Origin: Aestuariibaculum sp. M13
GTDB lineage: Bacteria > Bacteroidota > Bacteroidia > Flavobacteriales > Flavobacteriaceae
Assembly: GCF_024723255.1 (NCBI RefSeq)
Contig: NZ_JANIAC010000004.1
Coordinates: 368,735 to 432,734 of the forward strand
Direction: 5' to 3'
Length of the DNA stretch: 64,000 bases
The notes beneath the pieces were generated by a model, which was given only the letters and a program-made list of their open reading frames with translations, made no database searches and was not told the origin of the DNA. This document shows positions 26,079 to 34,666 of the stretch, in pieces. Numbering within the stretch: position 1 is the first letter of the stretch; each line of letters begins with the position of its first letter. Position numbers and translations under genes: made by a program.

Positions 26079-27305
26079 ATGATTAAAAACTGGTTTAAAA
26101 ATATAGGTCCAGGACCATTGGTTGCAGCGGCTTTTATTGGTCCGGGTACGGTAACGATGTGTACTTTGGCAGGTGTAAAATTTGGGTATGCCTTACTTTG
26201 GGCGATGGCACTATCGGTTATAGCCACCATAGTACTTCAGGAGATGTCCTCAAGATTGGGAATTATTACTCAGAAGGGGTTAGCGCAGACCATTCGGGCG
26301 GAAATAAAATCACCTGTATTAAAAGGTTTAGCGGTCTTTTTAATATTATCAGCTATTGTGGTTGGTAATACAGCCTATGAAGCGGGAAATATTAGTGGAG
26401 GCGTTTTAGGTCTTGAAGCTATTTTTGGTGATCAAAACATTCAAACAGATTGGTTTTCGTTCAACATGTTTAGTGTAATTATCGGCCTTTTAGCTTTTAT
26501 ATTATTATACATCGGAAATTATAAAGTTATAGAACGCGTGTTAGTAGCTTTGGTTATTTTAATGAGTCTGGCGTTCTTCATTACAGCAATTTTAACTAAA
26601 CCTAATTTTATTAATATTGTAAAGGGTGCTTTTGTGCCAACGTATCCACAGGATAGCATTTTTACCATTATTGGTTTAATTGGGACTACCGTTGTACCTT
26701 ATAATTTGTTTTTACATGCCTCGTTGGTTAAAGAAAAATGGCATGATAAAAGCGATTTAAAATATGCTAGAAAAGATACCATAGTAGCGGTAATCCTTGG
26801 TGGATTGGTGTCTATGAGCGTCATCGTGTCTTCAGCCGCTATACAAACTGAAGATATTAATAGTGCAGCCGATTTGGCTAAAGGTTTAGAGCCTTTATTT
26901 GGAGCTTATTCAAAATACTTTTTGGCTATTGGATTGTTTGCTGCTGGAATTACCAGTGCCATTACAGCGCCTTTGGCAGCAGCCTATGTGGCTTGCGGGT
27001 GTTTGGGGTGGACCAGTAATTTAAAATCAATACGTTTCAGAAGCATCTGGGTGTTTATTTTAATTTTTGGAATTGCTTCTTCTTCATTAGGAATTAAATC
27101 TATCGAAATCATCAAATTTGCTCAGGTAGCAAATGGGATATTGTTGCCTGTGGTTGCTGGCTTTTTGATTTGGGTAATGAACCGAACTTCGGTGTTAGGA
27201 ATTTATAAGAATAGTTTAAAGCAAAATGTTTTAGGAATCGTCATTCTGGCGATTACCATTTTTTTAGGGCTTAAAAGTATTTTAAAAGTGTTTGAGGTCT
27301 TTTAA
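26079..27305 (+). CDS. NRAMP-family transporter with altered metal-site motifs
   Basis: A 408-residue polytopic inner-membrane protein with about 11 predicted helices. It has the NRAMP arrangement, but the signature of helix 1, DPGN, reads G21-P-G-T24, and helix 6, normally MPHN, reads V206-P-Y-N209. In characterised Nramps the Asp, Asn and Met of these motifs coordinate Mn/Fe, so this protein lacks the standard ligands. It may carry Mg or another ion, as NRAMP-related proteins do, or a different substrate. It follows the M1 peptidase by 18 bp in the same direction. No terminator is evident after it. Confidence 0.85.
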   Translation: MIKNWFKNIGPGPLVAAAFIGPGTVTMCTLAGVKFGYALLWAMALSVIATIVLQEMSSRLGIITQKGLAQTIRAEIKSPVLKGLAVFLILSAIVVGNTAYEAGNISGGVLGLEAIFGDQNIQTDWFSFNMFSVIIGLLAFILLYIGNYKVIERVLVALVILMSLAFFITAILTKPNFINIVKGAFVPTYPQDSIFTIIGLIGTTVVPYNLFLHASLVKEKWHDKSDLKYARKDTIVAVILGGLVSMSVIVSSAAIQTEDINSAADLAKGLEPLFGAYSKYFLAIGLFAAGITSAITAPLAAAYVACGCLGWTSNLKSIRFRSIWVFILIFGIASSSLGIKSIEIIKFAQVANGILLPVVAGFLIWVMNRTSVLGIYKNSLKQNVLGIVILAITIFLGLKSILKVFEVF

Positions 27306-27367
27306 AAAGGGTAATTTTTACGTTTGTTTCGTTAAAAAATAGCAAAAATCTATCTGCTATCTGATAT

Positions 27368-27375
27368 TAAATTTG
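27368..27375 (+). promoter_or_regulatory. Bacteroidota -7 box (TAAATTTG) before the FKBP gene
   Basis: Exact TAnnTTTG match 45 bases before the ATG at 27420. A second, weaker box TACTTTAG at 27377-27384 could be used instead. Confidence 0.5.
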
Positions 27376-27419
27376 TTACTTTAGCCTTCGAATTTTTAAA
27401 CTAATAAAAAAATAATATA

Positions 27420-28148
27420 ATGAAATTAATTAAATGTTTAGGTGTTGCGGCAGCTGGATTAGCAATGGTGTCTTGTAATCAAAATGGAGGAGTTCCTAAT
27501 AAAGCGTTGAAAACAGAAATAGATTCTGTAAGTTATGCGATAGGAATGGATGTAGCCCGTAACATTAATGCGAATGCTTCAGAAGTTGATAGAGAAATCT
27601 TTATGCAAGGGTTTATGAATGCATCTGATTCTTCTGATGTATTAATTGCAGAAGAGCAAGTGCAAATGGTTTTAAGTAAATATTTCCAAAAGAAACAAGC
27701 TGAAGCCAGAAAGAAGCAAGAGGAGGATATGAAAAAGCAGGCTGAGGAGAAATTCGCTGAAAACAAGGCAGAAGGTGAAAAATTCTTAGAAGAGAATAAA
27801 GCTAAAGATGGCGTAAAAGTTACCGATAGTGGTTTACAATACGAAGTTATTAAAGAAGGAACAGGAGAGAAACCAACAGCAACGTCGAGAGTAAAAGTTC
27901 ACTACCACGGTACATTAATCGACGGAACTGTTTTCGATAGCTCTGTAGATCGTGGAGAGCCAACTCAGTTTGGAGTGGGACAGGTAATTCCAGGATGGAC
28001 AGAAGGTTTACAGTTAATGTCTGTAGGTTCTAAATATAAATTCTACATTCCACAGGATTTAGCTTACGGTTTCAGACAACAAGGACCAAAAATCAAACCT
28101 TTCTCTACATTAGTTTTTGAAGTAGAATTATTAGAGGTTGTTAAGTAA
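27420..28148 (+). CDS. FKBP-type peptidyl-prolyl isomerase lipoprotein
   Basis: A 242-residue envelope prolyl isomerase. Signal with lipobox MVSC (Cys19), an FKBP_N-type helical dimerisation region (~30-125) rich in Lys/Glu coiled coil, then the FKBP domain (~134-242): VKVHYHGTLIDGTVFDSSVDRG, VIPGWTEGLQLM and a closing TLVFEVELLEVVK. It resembles FkpA/Mip foldases. It sits alone with its own promoter and terminator. A general periplasmic folding role is expected. Confidence 0.95.
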   Translation: MKLIKCLGVAAAGLAMVSCNQNGGVPNKALKTEIDSVSYAIGMDVARNINANASEVDREIFMQGFMNASDSSDVLIAEEQVQMVLSKYFQKKQAEARKKQEEDMKKQAEEKFAENKAEGEKFLEENKAKDGVKVTDSGLQYEVIKEGTGEKPTATSRVKVHYHGTLIDGTVFDSSVDRGEPTQFGVGQVIPGWTEGLQLMSVGSKYKFYIPQDLAYGFRQQGPKIKPFSTLVFEVELLEVVK

Positions 28149-28173
28149 TTAAAAGGTTTTTAACCGATATATT

Positions 28174-28205
28174 AAAAAGCAGAAAATTTATTTTTCTGCT
28201 TTTTT
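28174..28205 (+). terminator. Rho-independent terminator after the FKBP gene
   Basis: AAAAAGCAGAAAA pairs with TTTTCTGCTTTTT around a 5-base loop, followed by T's. Confidence 0.93.
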
Positions 28206-28249
28206 CGTTTATAACCGTGCATTATAGTACAATTAACAAATCAAGGTTG

Positions 28250-28257
28250 TAAATTTG
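28250..28257 (+). promoter_or_regulatory. Bacteroidota -7 box (TAAATTTG) before era
   Basis: Exact TAnnTTTG match 23 bases before the era ATG, implying a leader of only about 15 bases. Confidence 0.55.
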
Positions 28258-28280
28258 CAGCAAGAAAATGAAGAGTAGTT

Positions 28281-29165
28281 ATGAGTCATAAAGCCGGTTT
28301 TGTAAATATTATAGGAAATCCAAATGTGGGGAAGTCTACATTAATGAATGCCTTTGTAGGTGAAAAATTATCAATCATCACATCGAAAGCGCAAACCACG
28401 CGCCATAGAATTTTAGGTATTGTAAATGGTGATGATTTTCAGGTGGTATTATCAGATACACCGGGTATTATTAAGCCAGCTTATGAGTTACAGGAATCTA
28501 TGATGGATTTCGTAAAATCTGCTTTCGAAGATGCCGATGTACTACTTTATATGGTTGAAATCGGGGAGAAGGAATTAAAAGATGAAGCGTTTTTCAACAA
28601 AATTACCAACTCAAAAACGCCTGTATTATTGCTCTTAAATAAAATTGATACCTCTAATCAGGAACAATTGGAAGAACAAGTACAGCTTTGGGCAGAGAAA
28701 GTGCCTAATGCAGAAATTTTCCCTATTTCAGCATTAGAAGGATTCAATGTTCAGGAAGTATTCAACCGAATTATTGAATTGTTACCGGAATCACCGGCTT
28801 TCTATCCAAAAGATCAGTTAACAGACAAGCCAGAACGTTTCTTTATTAACGAAACCATTCGCGAAAAAATTCTTTTGCATTACAAAAAGGAAATTCCTTA
28901 TGCTGTAGAAATCGAAACTGAAGAGTTTTTAGAAGAGGATGATATTATTCGTGTGCGTGCCGTAATCATGGTGGAGCGCGATACACAAAAAGGAATCATT
29001 ATCGGGCATAAAGGAAGCGCTTTAAAACGTGTTGGTGTTGAAGCCAGAAAGGATTTGGAAGCTTTCTTCGGGAAACAAATTCACTTGGAAACCTATGTGA
29101 AAGTGAATAAAAACTGGCGTAGTAATCAAAATCAGTTAAGACGTTTCGGGTACAATCAAAAGTAA
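28281..29165 (+). CDS. era: GTPase Era
   Basis: A 294-residue essential GTPase for 16S rRNA/30S maturation. G1 GNPNVGKS near residue 12, G2 TTRHRILGI, G3 DTPGI, G4 NKID, and a C-terminal KH RNA-binding domain with IIGHKGSALKRVG and LETYVKV. The length is normal for the family. Its last 10 bases overlap the end of the convergent membrane-protein gene on the other strand. It has its own TAnnTTTG promoter. Confidence 0.98.
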   Translation: MSHKAGFVNIIGNPNVGKSTLMNAFVGEKLSIITSKAQTTRHRILGIVNGDDFQVVLSDTPGIIKPAYELQESMMDFVKSAFEDADVLLYMVEIGEKELKDEAFFNKITNSKTPVLLLLNKIDTSNQEQLEEQVQLWAEKVPNAEIFPISALEGFNVQEVFNRIIELLPESPAFYPKDQLTDKPERFFINETIREKILLHYKKEIPYAVEIETEEFLEEDDIIRVRAVIMVERDTQKGIIIGHKGSALKRVGVEARKDLEAFFGKQIHLETYVKVNKNWRSNQNQLRRFGYNQK

Positions 29166-29659
29166 TTTTGATTTAATGTTTTGTTCATAAAATCTTTAAG
29201 GGCAAGCATATCGTCTTTACTCGATATTTTTCCAAAGGTTCCGGCAATATAAAGCCCAATCCAGGCTACAATTATAATAGCCATACCACTTAATTGGGGA
29301 AAAACACTTGTTTTTATCACCCAATTACTATAAGCCCAGATGCCTAAAGCTATAAAAGTACCTGCTAAAAAGAAGTGAACAAACATAAAAAAGGTCCATA
29401 CCGTTGGGTTAGGTCCGAACAATCCTTTTACTTCAGAAGTATCGTTGGTTATTTCGTTAATCTCCAGATGAAGTTGAGGTGACCAGAAATGCTGTTTGTG
29501 TTTAGGGTATTTTATAAACACATGACCGTCTACAACCACAATTATAAAATCAGATTGGTTGGTTTTAGCGTCTTTAAATAATTGTAAAAGCACTTGATGC
29601 TTTTCAGGTTTTTCAAATTTAAATCTGGGACGTAAAATAATGTCGTTGGTAGTAGACAT
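29156..29659 (-). CDS. Conserved small membrane protein, function unknown
   Basis: A 167-residue protein I do not recognise. The first ~75 residues are soluble and basic (RPRFKFEKPEKHQ, a strand-rich IIVVVDGHVFIKYP segment, then GLFGPNPTVWT). Two membrane helices follow (~90-112 and ~122-142), then a short charged tail. The architecture suggests a two-pass inner-membrane protein with a cytosolic N-domain. It sits between era and der on the opposite strand and its 3' end overlaps era by 10 bp, which is compact but not unusual. Reality is supported by its length, coherent hydrophobic segments and start position in a free spacer. Confidence 0.75.
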   Translation of the reverse strand: MSTTNDIILRPRFKFEKPEKHQVLLQLFKDAKTNQSDFIIVVVDGHVFIKYPKHKQHFWSPQLHLEINEITNDTSEVKGLFGPNPTVWTFFMFVHFFLAGTFIALGIWAYSNWVIKTSVFPQLSGMAIIIVAWIGLYIAGTFGKISSKDDMLALKDFMNKTLNQNYF

Positions 29660-29758
29660 AGTTTGTCGGTTTTTATTCGCATAAATTAGCGATATTTACT
29701 TAAAATGAAAACATTTTTAATCTTTTCTAAAAAAGAAGATTAGCTAATGTATATTTCC

Positions 29759-29766
29759 TATTTTTG
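29759..29766 (+). promoter_or_regulatory. Bacteroidota -7 box (TATTTTTG) before der
   Basis: Exact TAnnTTTG match 57 bases before the der ATG, with the typical following GCAAA. Confidence 0.55.
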
Positions 29767-29822
29767 CAAAAAATTTAAATAGTAATCAAGTCAGTTGTGA
29801 AACTGCTTTATCATAAGAGAAT

Positions 29823-31127
29823 ATGAGCAATATTGTAGCTATAGTAGGTCGTCCAAATGTTGGTAAATCAACGTTTTTTAATCGCTTAATTCAACGTAGA
29901 GAAGCTATTGTTGATGCCGTAAGTGGTGTGACAAGAGATAGACATTACGGAAAAACCGACTGGAATGGAAAGGAGTTTTCTCTTATTGATACTGGTGGAT
30001 ATGTTGTTGGTAGCGACGATATTTTTGAAGCTGAAATTGATAAGCAGGTAGAATTGGCTATTGATGAAGCTGATGCGATTATCTTTATGGTTGATGTTGA
30101 GTCTGGGGTAACTGGAATGGACGAAGATGTAGCTAACTTATTAAGACGTGTTGATAAGCCTGTGTTTTTAGTGGTTAACAAAGTAGATAATGCCAAACGT
30201 GCTGAAGATGCTGTAGAGTTTTATGCTTTAGGTTTAGGTGAATATTATACCGTTGCAGGTATTAACGGTAGCGGAACAGGAGATTTGTTGGATGCTGTTG
30301 TGGCTGCTTTACCAGAAAAGGAAGAAGTAGAAGAGAGTGAGTTACCACGTTTTGCTGTGGTTGGTCGTCCAAATGCAGGGAAATCATCATTCATTAATGC
30401 TTTAATTGGTGAAGATCGTTATATCGTAACTGATATTGCAGGAACAACTCGTGATGCGATTGATACAAAATATAACCGTTTCGGATTTGAATTTAACTTG
30501 GTCGATACCGCTGGAATCCGTCGTAAATCGAAAGTAAAAGAAGATTTAGAATTTTATTCGGTAATGCGTAGTGTACGTGCTATCGAACATGCCGATGTGT
30601 GTTTATTGGTTTTAGATGCTAATCGTGGTTTTGACGGGCAAGTACAAAATATTTTCTGGTTAGCCGAGCGTAACCGTAAAGGGATCGTTATTTTAGTGAA
30701 TAAGTGGGATTTAGTAGAGAAAGATCACAAATCGACCAAAGAATACGAGAAAGCGATTAGAAAACAAATAGCTCCATTTACCGATGTGCCCATTGTTTTC
30801 ATTTCAGCAATGACCAAACAACGTATTTATAAAGCTATTGAAACAGCTGTTGAAGTATATCAAAACCGTACGAAGAAAATTAAAACCAGTACGCTTAACG
30901 AAATCTTTTTACCGCTTATAGAGAATTATCCGCCACCGGCATACAAAGGTAAATTCGTTAAAATTAAATACGTGATGCAGTTACCAACACCGCAACCACA
31001 GTTTGCATTTTTCTGTAACTTGCCACAGTATGTTAAAGATCCGTACAAACGTTTCTTAGAAAATAAACTTCGTGAACACTTCGATTTTACAGGGGTTCCT
31101 GTAAGTGTTTATATGCGTAAGAAGTAA
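29823..31127 (+). CDS. der: Ribosome-assembly GTPase Der (EngA)
   Basis: A 434-residue GTPase with two tandem G domains and a C-terminal KH-like domain, needed for 50S subunit assembly. First domain [14 protein letters not shown] (near residue 8), DTGG, NKVD; second domain [14 protein letters not shown] (near 180), [14 protein letters not shown]-like end with [13 protein letters not shown]. The length is typical. Transcribed alone between its promoter and the shared terminator at 31144-31178. Confidence 0.98.
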   Translation: MSNIVAIVGRPNVGKSTFFNRLIQRREAIVDAVSGVTRDRHYGKTDWNGKEFSLIDTGGYVVGSDDIFEAEIDKQVELAIDEADAIIFMVDVESGVTGMDEDVANLLRRVDKPVFLVVNKVDNAKRAEDAVEFYALGLGEYYTVAGINGSGTGDLLDAVVAALPEKEEVEESELPRFAVVGRPNAGKSSFINALIGEDRYIVTDIAGTTRDAIDTKYNRFGFEFNLVDTAGIRRKSKVKEDLEFYSVMRSVRAIEHADVCLLVLDANRGFDGQVQNIFWLAERNRKGIVILVNKWDLVEKDHKSTKEYEKAIRKQIAPFTDVPIVFISAMTKQRIYKAIETAVEVYQNRTKKIKTSTLNEIFLPLIENYPPPAYKGKFVKIKYVMQLPTPQPQFAFFCNLPQYVKDPYKRFLENKLREHFDFTGVPVSVYMRKK

Positions 31128-31143
31128 TGATTAATAGATATAA

Positions 31144-31178
31144 AAAAAAAGCGCTGAATACCATTCAGCGCTTTTTTT
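31144..31178. terminator. Bidirectional terminator between der and the TPM operon
   Basis: AAAGCGCTGAAT pairs with ATTCAGCGCTTT, with A-run on one side and T-run on the other, so it can end both der and the convergent operon ending at 31190. Confidence 0.93.
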
Positions 31179-31189
31179 ATGTTTTGTTG

Positions 31190-32002
31190 TTACCAGCTTC
31201 CACCAGCGCCTCCTCCTGAGAAACCGCCGCCTCCGAAACCACCACCAAATCCGCCGCCACCGGAAAAACCTCCGCCGGAGCTTCCACCAAATCCGCCACG
31301 TCCCATATTACTCAGAATGATGGCATCCCAAATGTCGAAACCGCCATGTCTGTTTCCGCCTCTATGATTATTACCACCTCCACGTTTGTTTTTGGAAAGG
31401 GCAATAACGATAAAGATGATAATGATTAATATGAAAAAGAACTTTGATGAATTATCTTTTTTAGCATCTGCTTTTCGTGTGCCTTTGTAAGCTCCGGTAA
31501 GGACGTCAAAAATAGCATCGGTACCTTTATTTAAGCCTTGATGATAATCACCTGTTTTGAATTCGGGGATAATAACATTTCTAACAATTTCACCAACAAT
31601 ACCAGCAGTCAATCTATCTTCAACACCATAGCCCGGAGAAATCCATATTTTGCGATCGTCTCTCGCTAATAAAATAAAAACACCGTTATCTTCCTTAGCT
31701 TGTCCAATGCCCCATTGGTGTGCCCAGCGCGGTGTTAATAAACCAATATTTTCACCGTTGGTTGATCCAATAATAGCCACTACAATTTGTGTTGAGGTGG
31801 TATCGGAATATTTAATGAGTTTACGCTCTAAGTTCGATTTTTCGGCATTAGAAAGTAATCCTACATAATCGTAAACACTGGTTTGTTCTTTTGGTATTTC
31901 GGGTATATTGAATTGGGCAAAACCAAGGTTTCCTACAAATAGGATGAGCGTTAGTGTTACGATTAAGGTCTTCAAATGGGGTAATGTTTTGAAAAATTGC
32001 AT
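31190..32002 (-). CDS. TPM-domain secreted/membrane protein with Gly-rich tail (YgcG-like)
   Basis: A 270-residue TPM_phosphatase (DUF477) protein. Signal peptide 1-29 (cleavage near GFAQ), TPM domain ~35-175 (VYDYVGLLSNAEKSNLERKL, GIGQAKEDNGVFILLARDDRKIWISPGYGVE), one membrane helix ~190-210, then a tail almost entirely of Gly, Ser and Phe ending GGAGGSW. These proteins occur next to LemA and a second TPM protein, as here. Biochemical role is not settled; membrane-associated quality control or phosphatase-like activity has been proposed for the domain. It is the last gene of the operon, 5 bp after the preceding one. Confidence 0.92.
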   Translation of the reverse strand: MQFFKTLPHLKTLIVTLTLILFVGNLGFAQFNIPEIPKEQTSVYDYVGLLSNAEKSNLERKLIKYSDTTSTQIVVAIIGSTNGENIGLLTPRWAHQWGIGQAKEDNGVFILLARDDRKIWISPGYGVEDRLTAGIVGEIVRNVIIPEFKTGDYHQGLNKGTDAIFDVLTGAYKGTRKADAKKDNSSKFFFILIIIIFIVIALSKNKRGGGNNHRGGNRHGGFDIWDAIILSNMGRGGFGGSSGGGFSGGGGFGGGFGGGGFSGGGAGGSW

Positions 32003-32007
32003 ATTTT

Positions 32008-32445
32008 TTAGCCTTTAGAAATGTCGTTCGACAGTTCGTTAACATCACCATGTTGCCAGGGGAAATGTGTTTCGAGTTCTTTGCCTGCTTTTAAAACGCC
32101 ATCAACTAAGCCTTGCTTGAAATTACCGGCTTTAAAATGTGATTGAATAACGTCTTTGGTGCTATTCCAGAAATCTTTAGGTACCACATCGTTGATGCCT
32201 TTATCACCACAAATAACAAACGCTTTGTCTTCAACAGCCACGTAAATTAATACGCCGTTTTGTTCTTTGGTGTTATCCATTTTTAATAAATGAAAAACTT
32301 CCAAGGCACGTTTGTAGGCATCACCTTTTGATGTTTTTTCAAGGTGTACCCGAATTTCACCAGAGGTTTTTAACTCGGCTTTGCGTATGGCTTCTACGAC
32401 TTCCTGTTCTTCGCTTTCAGTAAGGAAATCTTCTACTTTAGACAT
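32008..32445 (-). CDS. TPM-domain protein, short
   Basis: A 145-residue TPM_phosphatase-domain protein without a signal peptide or obvious anchor. It has FLTESEEQEVVEAIRKAE, GEIRVHLEK, and EQNGVLIYVAVEDKAFVICGDKGIND, which matches the TPM core. It sits between LemA (6 bp gap) and the longer TPM protein (5 bp gap), a well-known three-gene order in Bacteroidota. Cytosolic or peripheral location is likely. Function unknown. Confidence 0.92.
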   Translation of the reverse strand: MSKVEDFLTESEEQEVVEAIRKAELKTSGEIRVHLEKTSKGDAYKRALEVFHLLKMDNTKEQNGVLIYVAVEDKAFVICGDKGINDVVPKDFWNSTKDVIQSHFKAGNFKQGLVDGVLKAGKELETHFPWQHGDVNELSNDISKG

Positions 32446-32451
32446 GGTGTT

Positions 32452-33048
32452 TTAGTTAAAATCGAATTCTACATCCACAGGTTTTTCAGCACCAGCTTCA
32501 GCATCAAAATACGGTTTGCTATCGAAGTTTAATATACCAGCCAATAACGAATTCGGGAATGTTTTTATATGAACATTATAAGGTTTAATAGCTTCGTTGT
32601 AACGTGTTCTTGCCGTTTGAATCGTGTTCTCCGTGCTTGTTAATTCGTCCTGAAGCTTTAAGAAATTCTGATTGGCTTTCAGTTCCGGGTAACGCTCTAC
32701 GGTTACTAATAAACTTTTTAACGCACCACTTAAGCCACCTTGCACCTGGTTGTACTGGGCTAATTGTTCTGGTGTAATATTGTTAGGATCGATGCTGATT
32801 GACGTAGCTTTAGCACGTGCTTCAATAACATCGGTAAGGGTTTTGCGTTCAAAATCGGCAGCACCTTTTACTGTGTTTACCAAATTACCAATAAGGTCGT
32901 TTCTGCGTTGGTAAGAGGTTTGTACATTACCCCAGGCTTCACCAACATTTTCGTTTAGAGTAACAGCTGTATTGTTAAAGCCTTTACCCCATGAGTATAA
33001 TCCGAAAACAATTATTGCAACAATAATCCACGGTAACCATTTTTTCAT
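32452..33048 (-). CDS. LemA family membrane protein
   Basis: A 198-residue protein with one N-terminal membrane helix (~4-22, LPWIIVAIIVFGLYSWG) and a long helical bundle typical of LemA: NLVNTVKGAADFERKTL, a VTVERYPELKANQNFLKLQDEL block and TRYNEAIKPYNVHIKTFPNSLLAG. The helical body should lie outside the membrane after a single pass. It begins the LemA-TPM-TPM group. About 100 bp separate it from the MerR gene upstream, so it may share that transcript or start its own. Confidence 0.95.
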   Translation of the reverse strand: MKKWLPWIIVAIIVFGLYSWGKGFNNTAVTLNENVGEAWGNVQTSYQRRNDLIGNLVNTVKGAADFERKTLTDVIEARAKATSISIDPNNITPEQLAQYNQVQGGLSGALKSLLVTVERYPELKANQNFLKLQDELTSTENTIQTARTRYNEAIKPYNVHIKTFPNSLLAGILNFDSKPYFDAEAGAEKPVDVEFDFN

Positions 33049-33146
33049 AATTATATAAGTTTAATGTGTTTTTAATTAACGATTGTTAGACGCACTTTTT
33101 TACTGAATGTTACTTCATCTAAAAAAGAATTTCTAAAAGTTAACAA

Positions 33147-33476
33147 TTAAAGGTGCTCTTTAATTTTTATAAGCTGATTTTTAACTTCTTCGAGTTTACT
33201 TATAATTTCAAAATTGGACAGGGTGTCTTTTTTGCCTTCTTTTAAATGTATTTTGGCACCTTCAAGAGTAAACCCACGTTCTTTAACCAAATGGTAAATA
33301 AGTTTCAGGTTTTTAATGTCCTCTGGTGTAAACTTACGGTTACCTTTGGCATTTTTCTTGGGTTTAAGAGCATCAAATTCTTTTTCCCAAAAGCGTATTA
33401 ACGAGGTGTTCACATTAAATGCCTTAGCAACTTCGCCAATACTATAATAACGTTTTTCGGGTAGTTCTATTTGCAT
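33147..33476 (-). CDS. MerR-family transcriptional regulator
   Basis: A 109-residue regulator: N-terminal winged HTH (YYSIGEVAKAFNVNTSLIRFWEKEF), the wing with KGNRKFTPEDI, and a short C-terminal helix likely for dimerisation. No metal-binding cysteines are present, so it is not a metal sensor of the classic type. Its ATG overlaps the stop of the M23 gene by one base (TAATG), so the two are translationally coupled. This M23-MerR pair is common in Flavobacteriaceae. Target genes unknown. Confidence 0.93.
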   Translation of the reverse strand: MQIELPEKRYYSIGEVAKAFNVNTSLIRFWEKEFDALKPKKNAKGNRKFTPEDIKNLKLIYHLVKERGFTLEGAKIHLKEGKKDTLSNFEIISKLEEVKNQLIKIKEHL

Positions 33477-34447
33477 TAGTCTAATGATTGGTTTTCCATT
33501 GAGGCGTGTTCTAATAACTCGTTAAACTCTTCGGCAGTTAAACTTCCGTAGTAGAAATTAATAGGGTTTATACGTTGCCCGTCCTTAAATATTTCGTAGT
33601 GTAAATGCGGTGCTTCAGAGCGACCGGTACTACCCACAAAACCTATAAGGTCGCCGCGTTGTACTTTCTGATTTTTTTTAACATTGTATTTATACAAATG
33701 GGCATACAAACTAACGTAACCATAGCCGTGATTAATGCGAATATGGTTTCCGTAACCACTGGAGCCATTGTCGGCACGTTCAACAACGCCGTCTCCACTG
33801 GCATAAATAGGAGTGCCTCGAGGGGCGGTAAAATCCATACCCCAGTGCATTTTTCGAACTTTAGTAAACGGATCTGAACGCATACCGTAACCCGAGGCCA
33901 TACGTGTTAGTTCTTTATTGCTTACCGGTTGAATTGCAGGGATGGCTGCCAGTAATTTTTCTTTTTCTTCAGCAAGTTTAGTAATTTCATCCAGAGATTT
34001 CGATTGTACAACAATCTGTTTTTGTAAGATGTCTAATCGCTTGTTACTTTCTATAATCAGTTTCGAATTATCGAAGCCCTCTAAGTTTTTATAACGGTTA
34101 ATACCCCCAAAACCAGCTTTGCGTTGTTCTTCCGGAATAGGGTTGGCTTCAAAATAAACGCGGTAGATATTATTGTCACGATCGGCGATATCGGTTAAAA
34201 CGGCTTCGGCTTCCGCCATTTTTTTGTTTAATAATTCAAATTGTAATTGAGAATTTTGTAGTTCACGCTTTAAAGCACGCTCTTTAGGCGATTCGATATA
34301 TTGACTTGCAATAAAAACAAACAGAAAACCAAAAAGAGCAGCTCCCAATATAAACACAAAAGCATACTTTAAAGTTGTCCTTTTTTTGCGTTCTATTTTC
34401 TTATATGATAACGATTCTGAATCGTAATAATATTTTACCTTACTCAT
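33476..34447 (-). CDS. M23-family peptidoglycan endopeptidase, membrane-anchored
   Basis: A 323-residue murein peptidase with an N-terminal membrane helix (~27-48), a periplasmic coiled coil (~55-175, RALKRELQNSQLQFELLNKK) and a C-terminal LytM domain (~185-300). Zinc ligands lie in MHWGMDF and HLHYEIFKDG. The intact H-x3-D and HxH motifs indicate an active enzyme rather than an EnvC-like activator. It is coupled to a MerR gene. Role: cleaving peptide cross-links during growth. Confidence 0.95.
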   Translation of the reverse strand: MSKVKYYYDSESLSYKKIERKKRTTLKYAFVFILGAALFGFLFVFIASQYIESPKERALKRELQNSQLQFELLNKKMAEAEAVLTDIADRDNNIYRVYFEANPIPEEQRKAGFGGINRYKNLEGFDNSKLIIESNKRLDILQKQIVVQSKSLDEITKLAEEKEKLLAAIPAIQPVSNKELTRMASGYGMRSDPFTKVRKMHWGMDFTAPRGTPIYASGDGVVERADNGSSGYGNHIRINHGYGYVSLYAHLYKYNVKKNQKVQRGDLIGFVGSTGRSEAPHLHYEIFKDGQRINPINFYYGSLTAEEFNELLEHASMENQSLD

Positions 34448-34461
34448 TTCTTAATTTATTC

Positions 34462-34469
34462 TATTTTTG
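34462..34469 (+). promoter_or_regulatory. Possible + strand -7 box (TATTTTTG), distal alaS promoter
   Basis: Exact TAnnTTTG match with the common GCA following. It would give alaS a ~190-base leader. A nearer candidate is at 34581-34588. Confidence 0.3.
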
Positions 34470-34560
34470 CACTTTATATTAAATGCAATTCGAATTTGTT
34501 TTTTCTTAAAGCAAACGACCAAACATTTGAATTATTATTAGAAGTGAACCCTAAGGATAG

Positions 34561-34568
34561 CAAATGTA
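34561..34568 (-). promoter_or_regulatory. Possible -7 box (TACATTTG) for the M23 operon
   Basis: Exact TAnnTTTG match on the minus strand, 113 bases before the M23 start codon. Confidence 0.35.
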
Positions 34569-34580
34569 AAGTAGTTTTTA

Positions 34581-34588
34581 TAAGTTTG
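34581..34588 (+). promoter_or_regulatory. Possible -7 box (TAAGTTTG) for alaS
   Basis: Exact TAnnTTTG match on the + strand, about 80 bases before the alaS ATG. Confidence 0.4.
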
Positions 34589-34666
34589 ATTTTGTCAAGG
34601 AAGTAAAGATAAAAATTTGTTTTGTAATTAATGTAATTTAATAAACATAGTAACCATTTTATATAA

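Noticed and set aside
31179..31367. Proline-rich open frame on the + strand
   Set aside because: It is the complement of the Gly/Ser-rich tail of the TPM protein on the minus strand; the proline run is a mirror effect of GGN codons.
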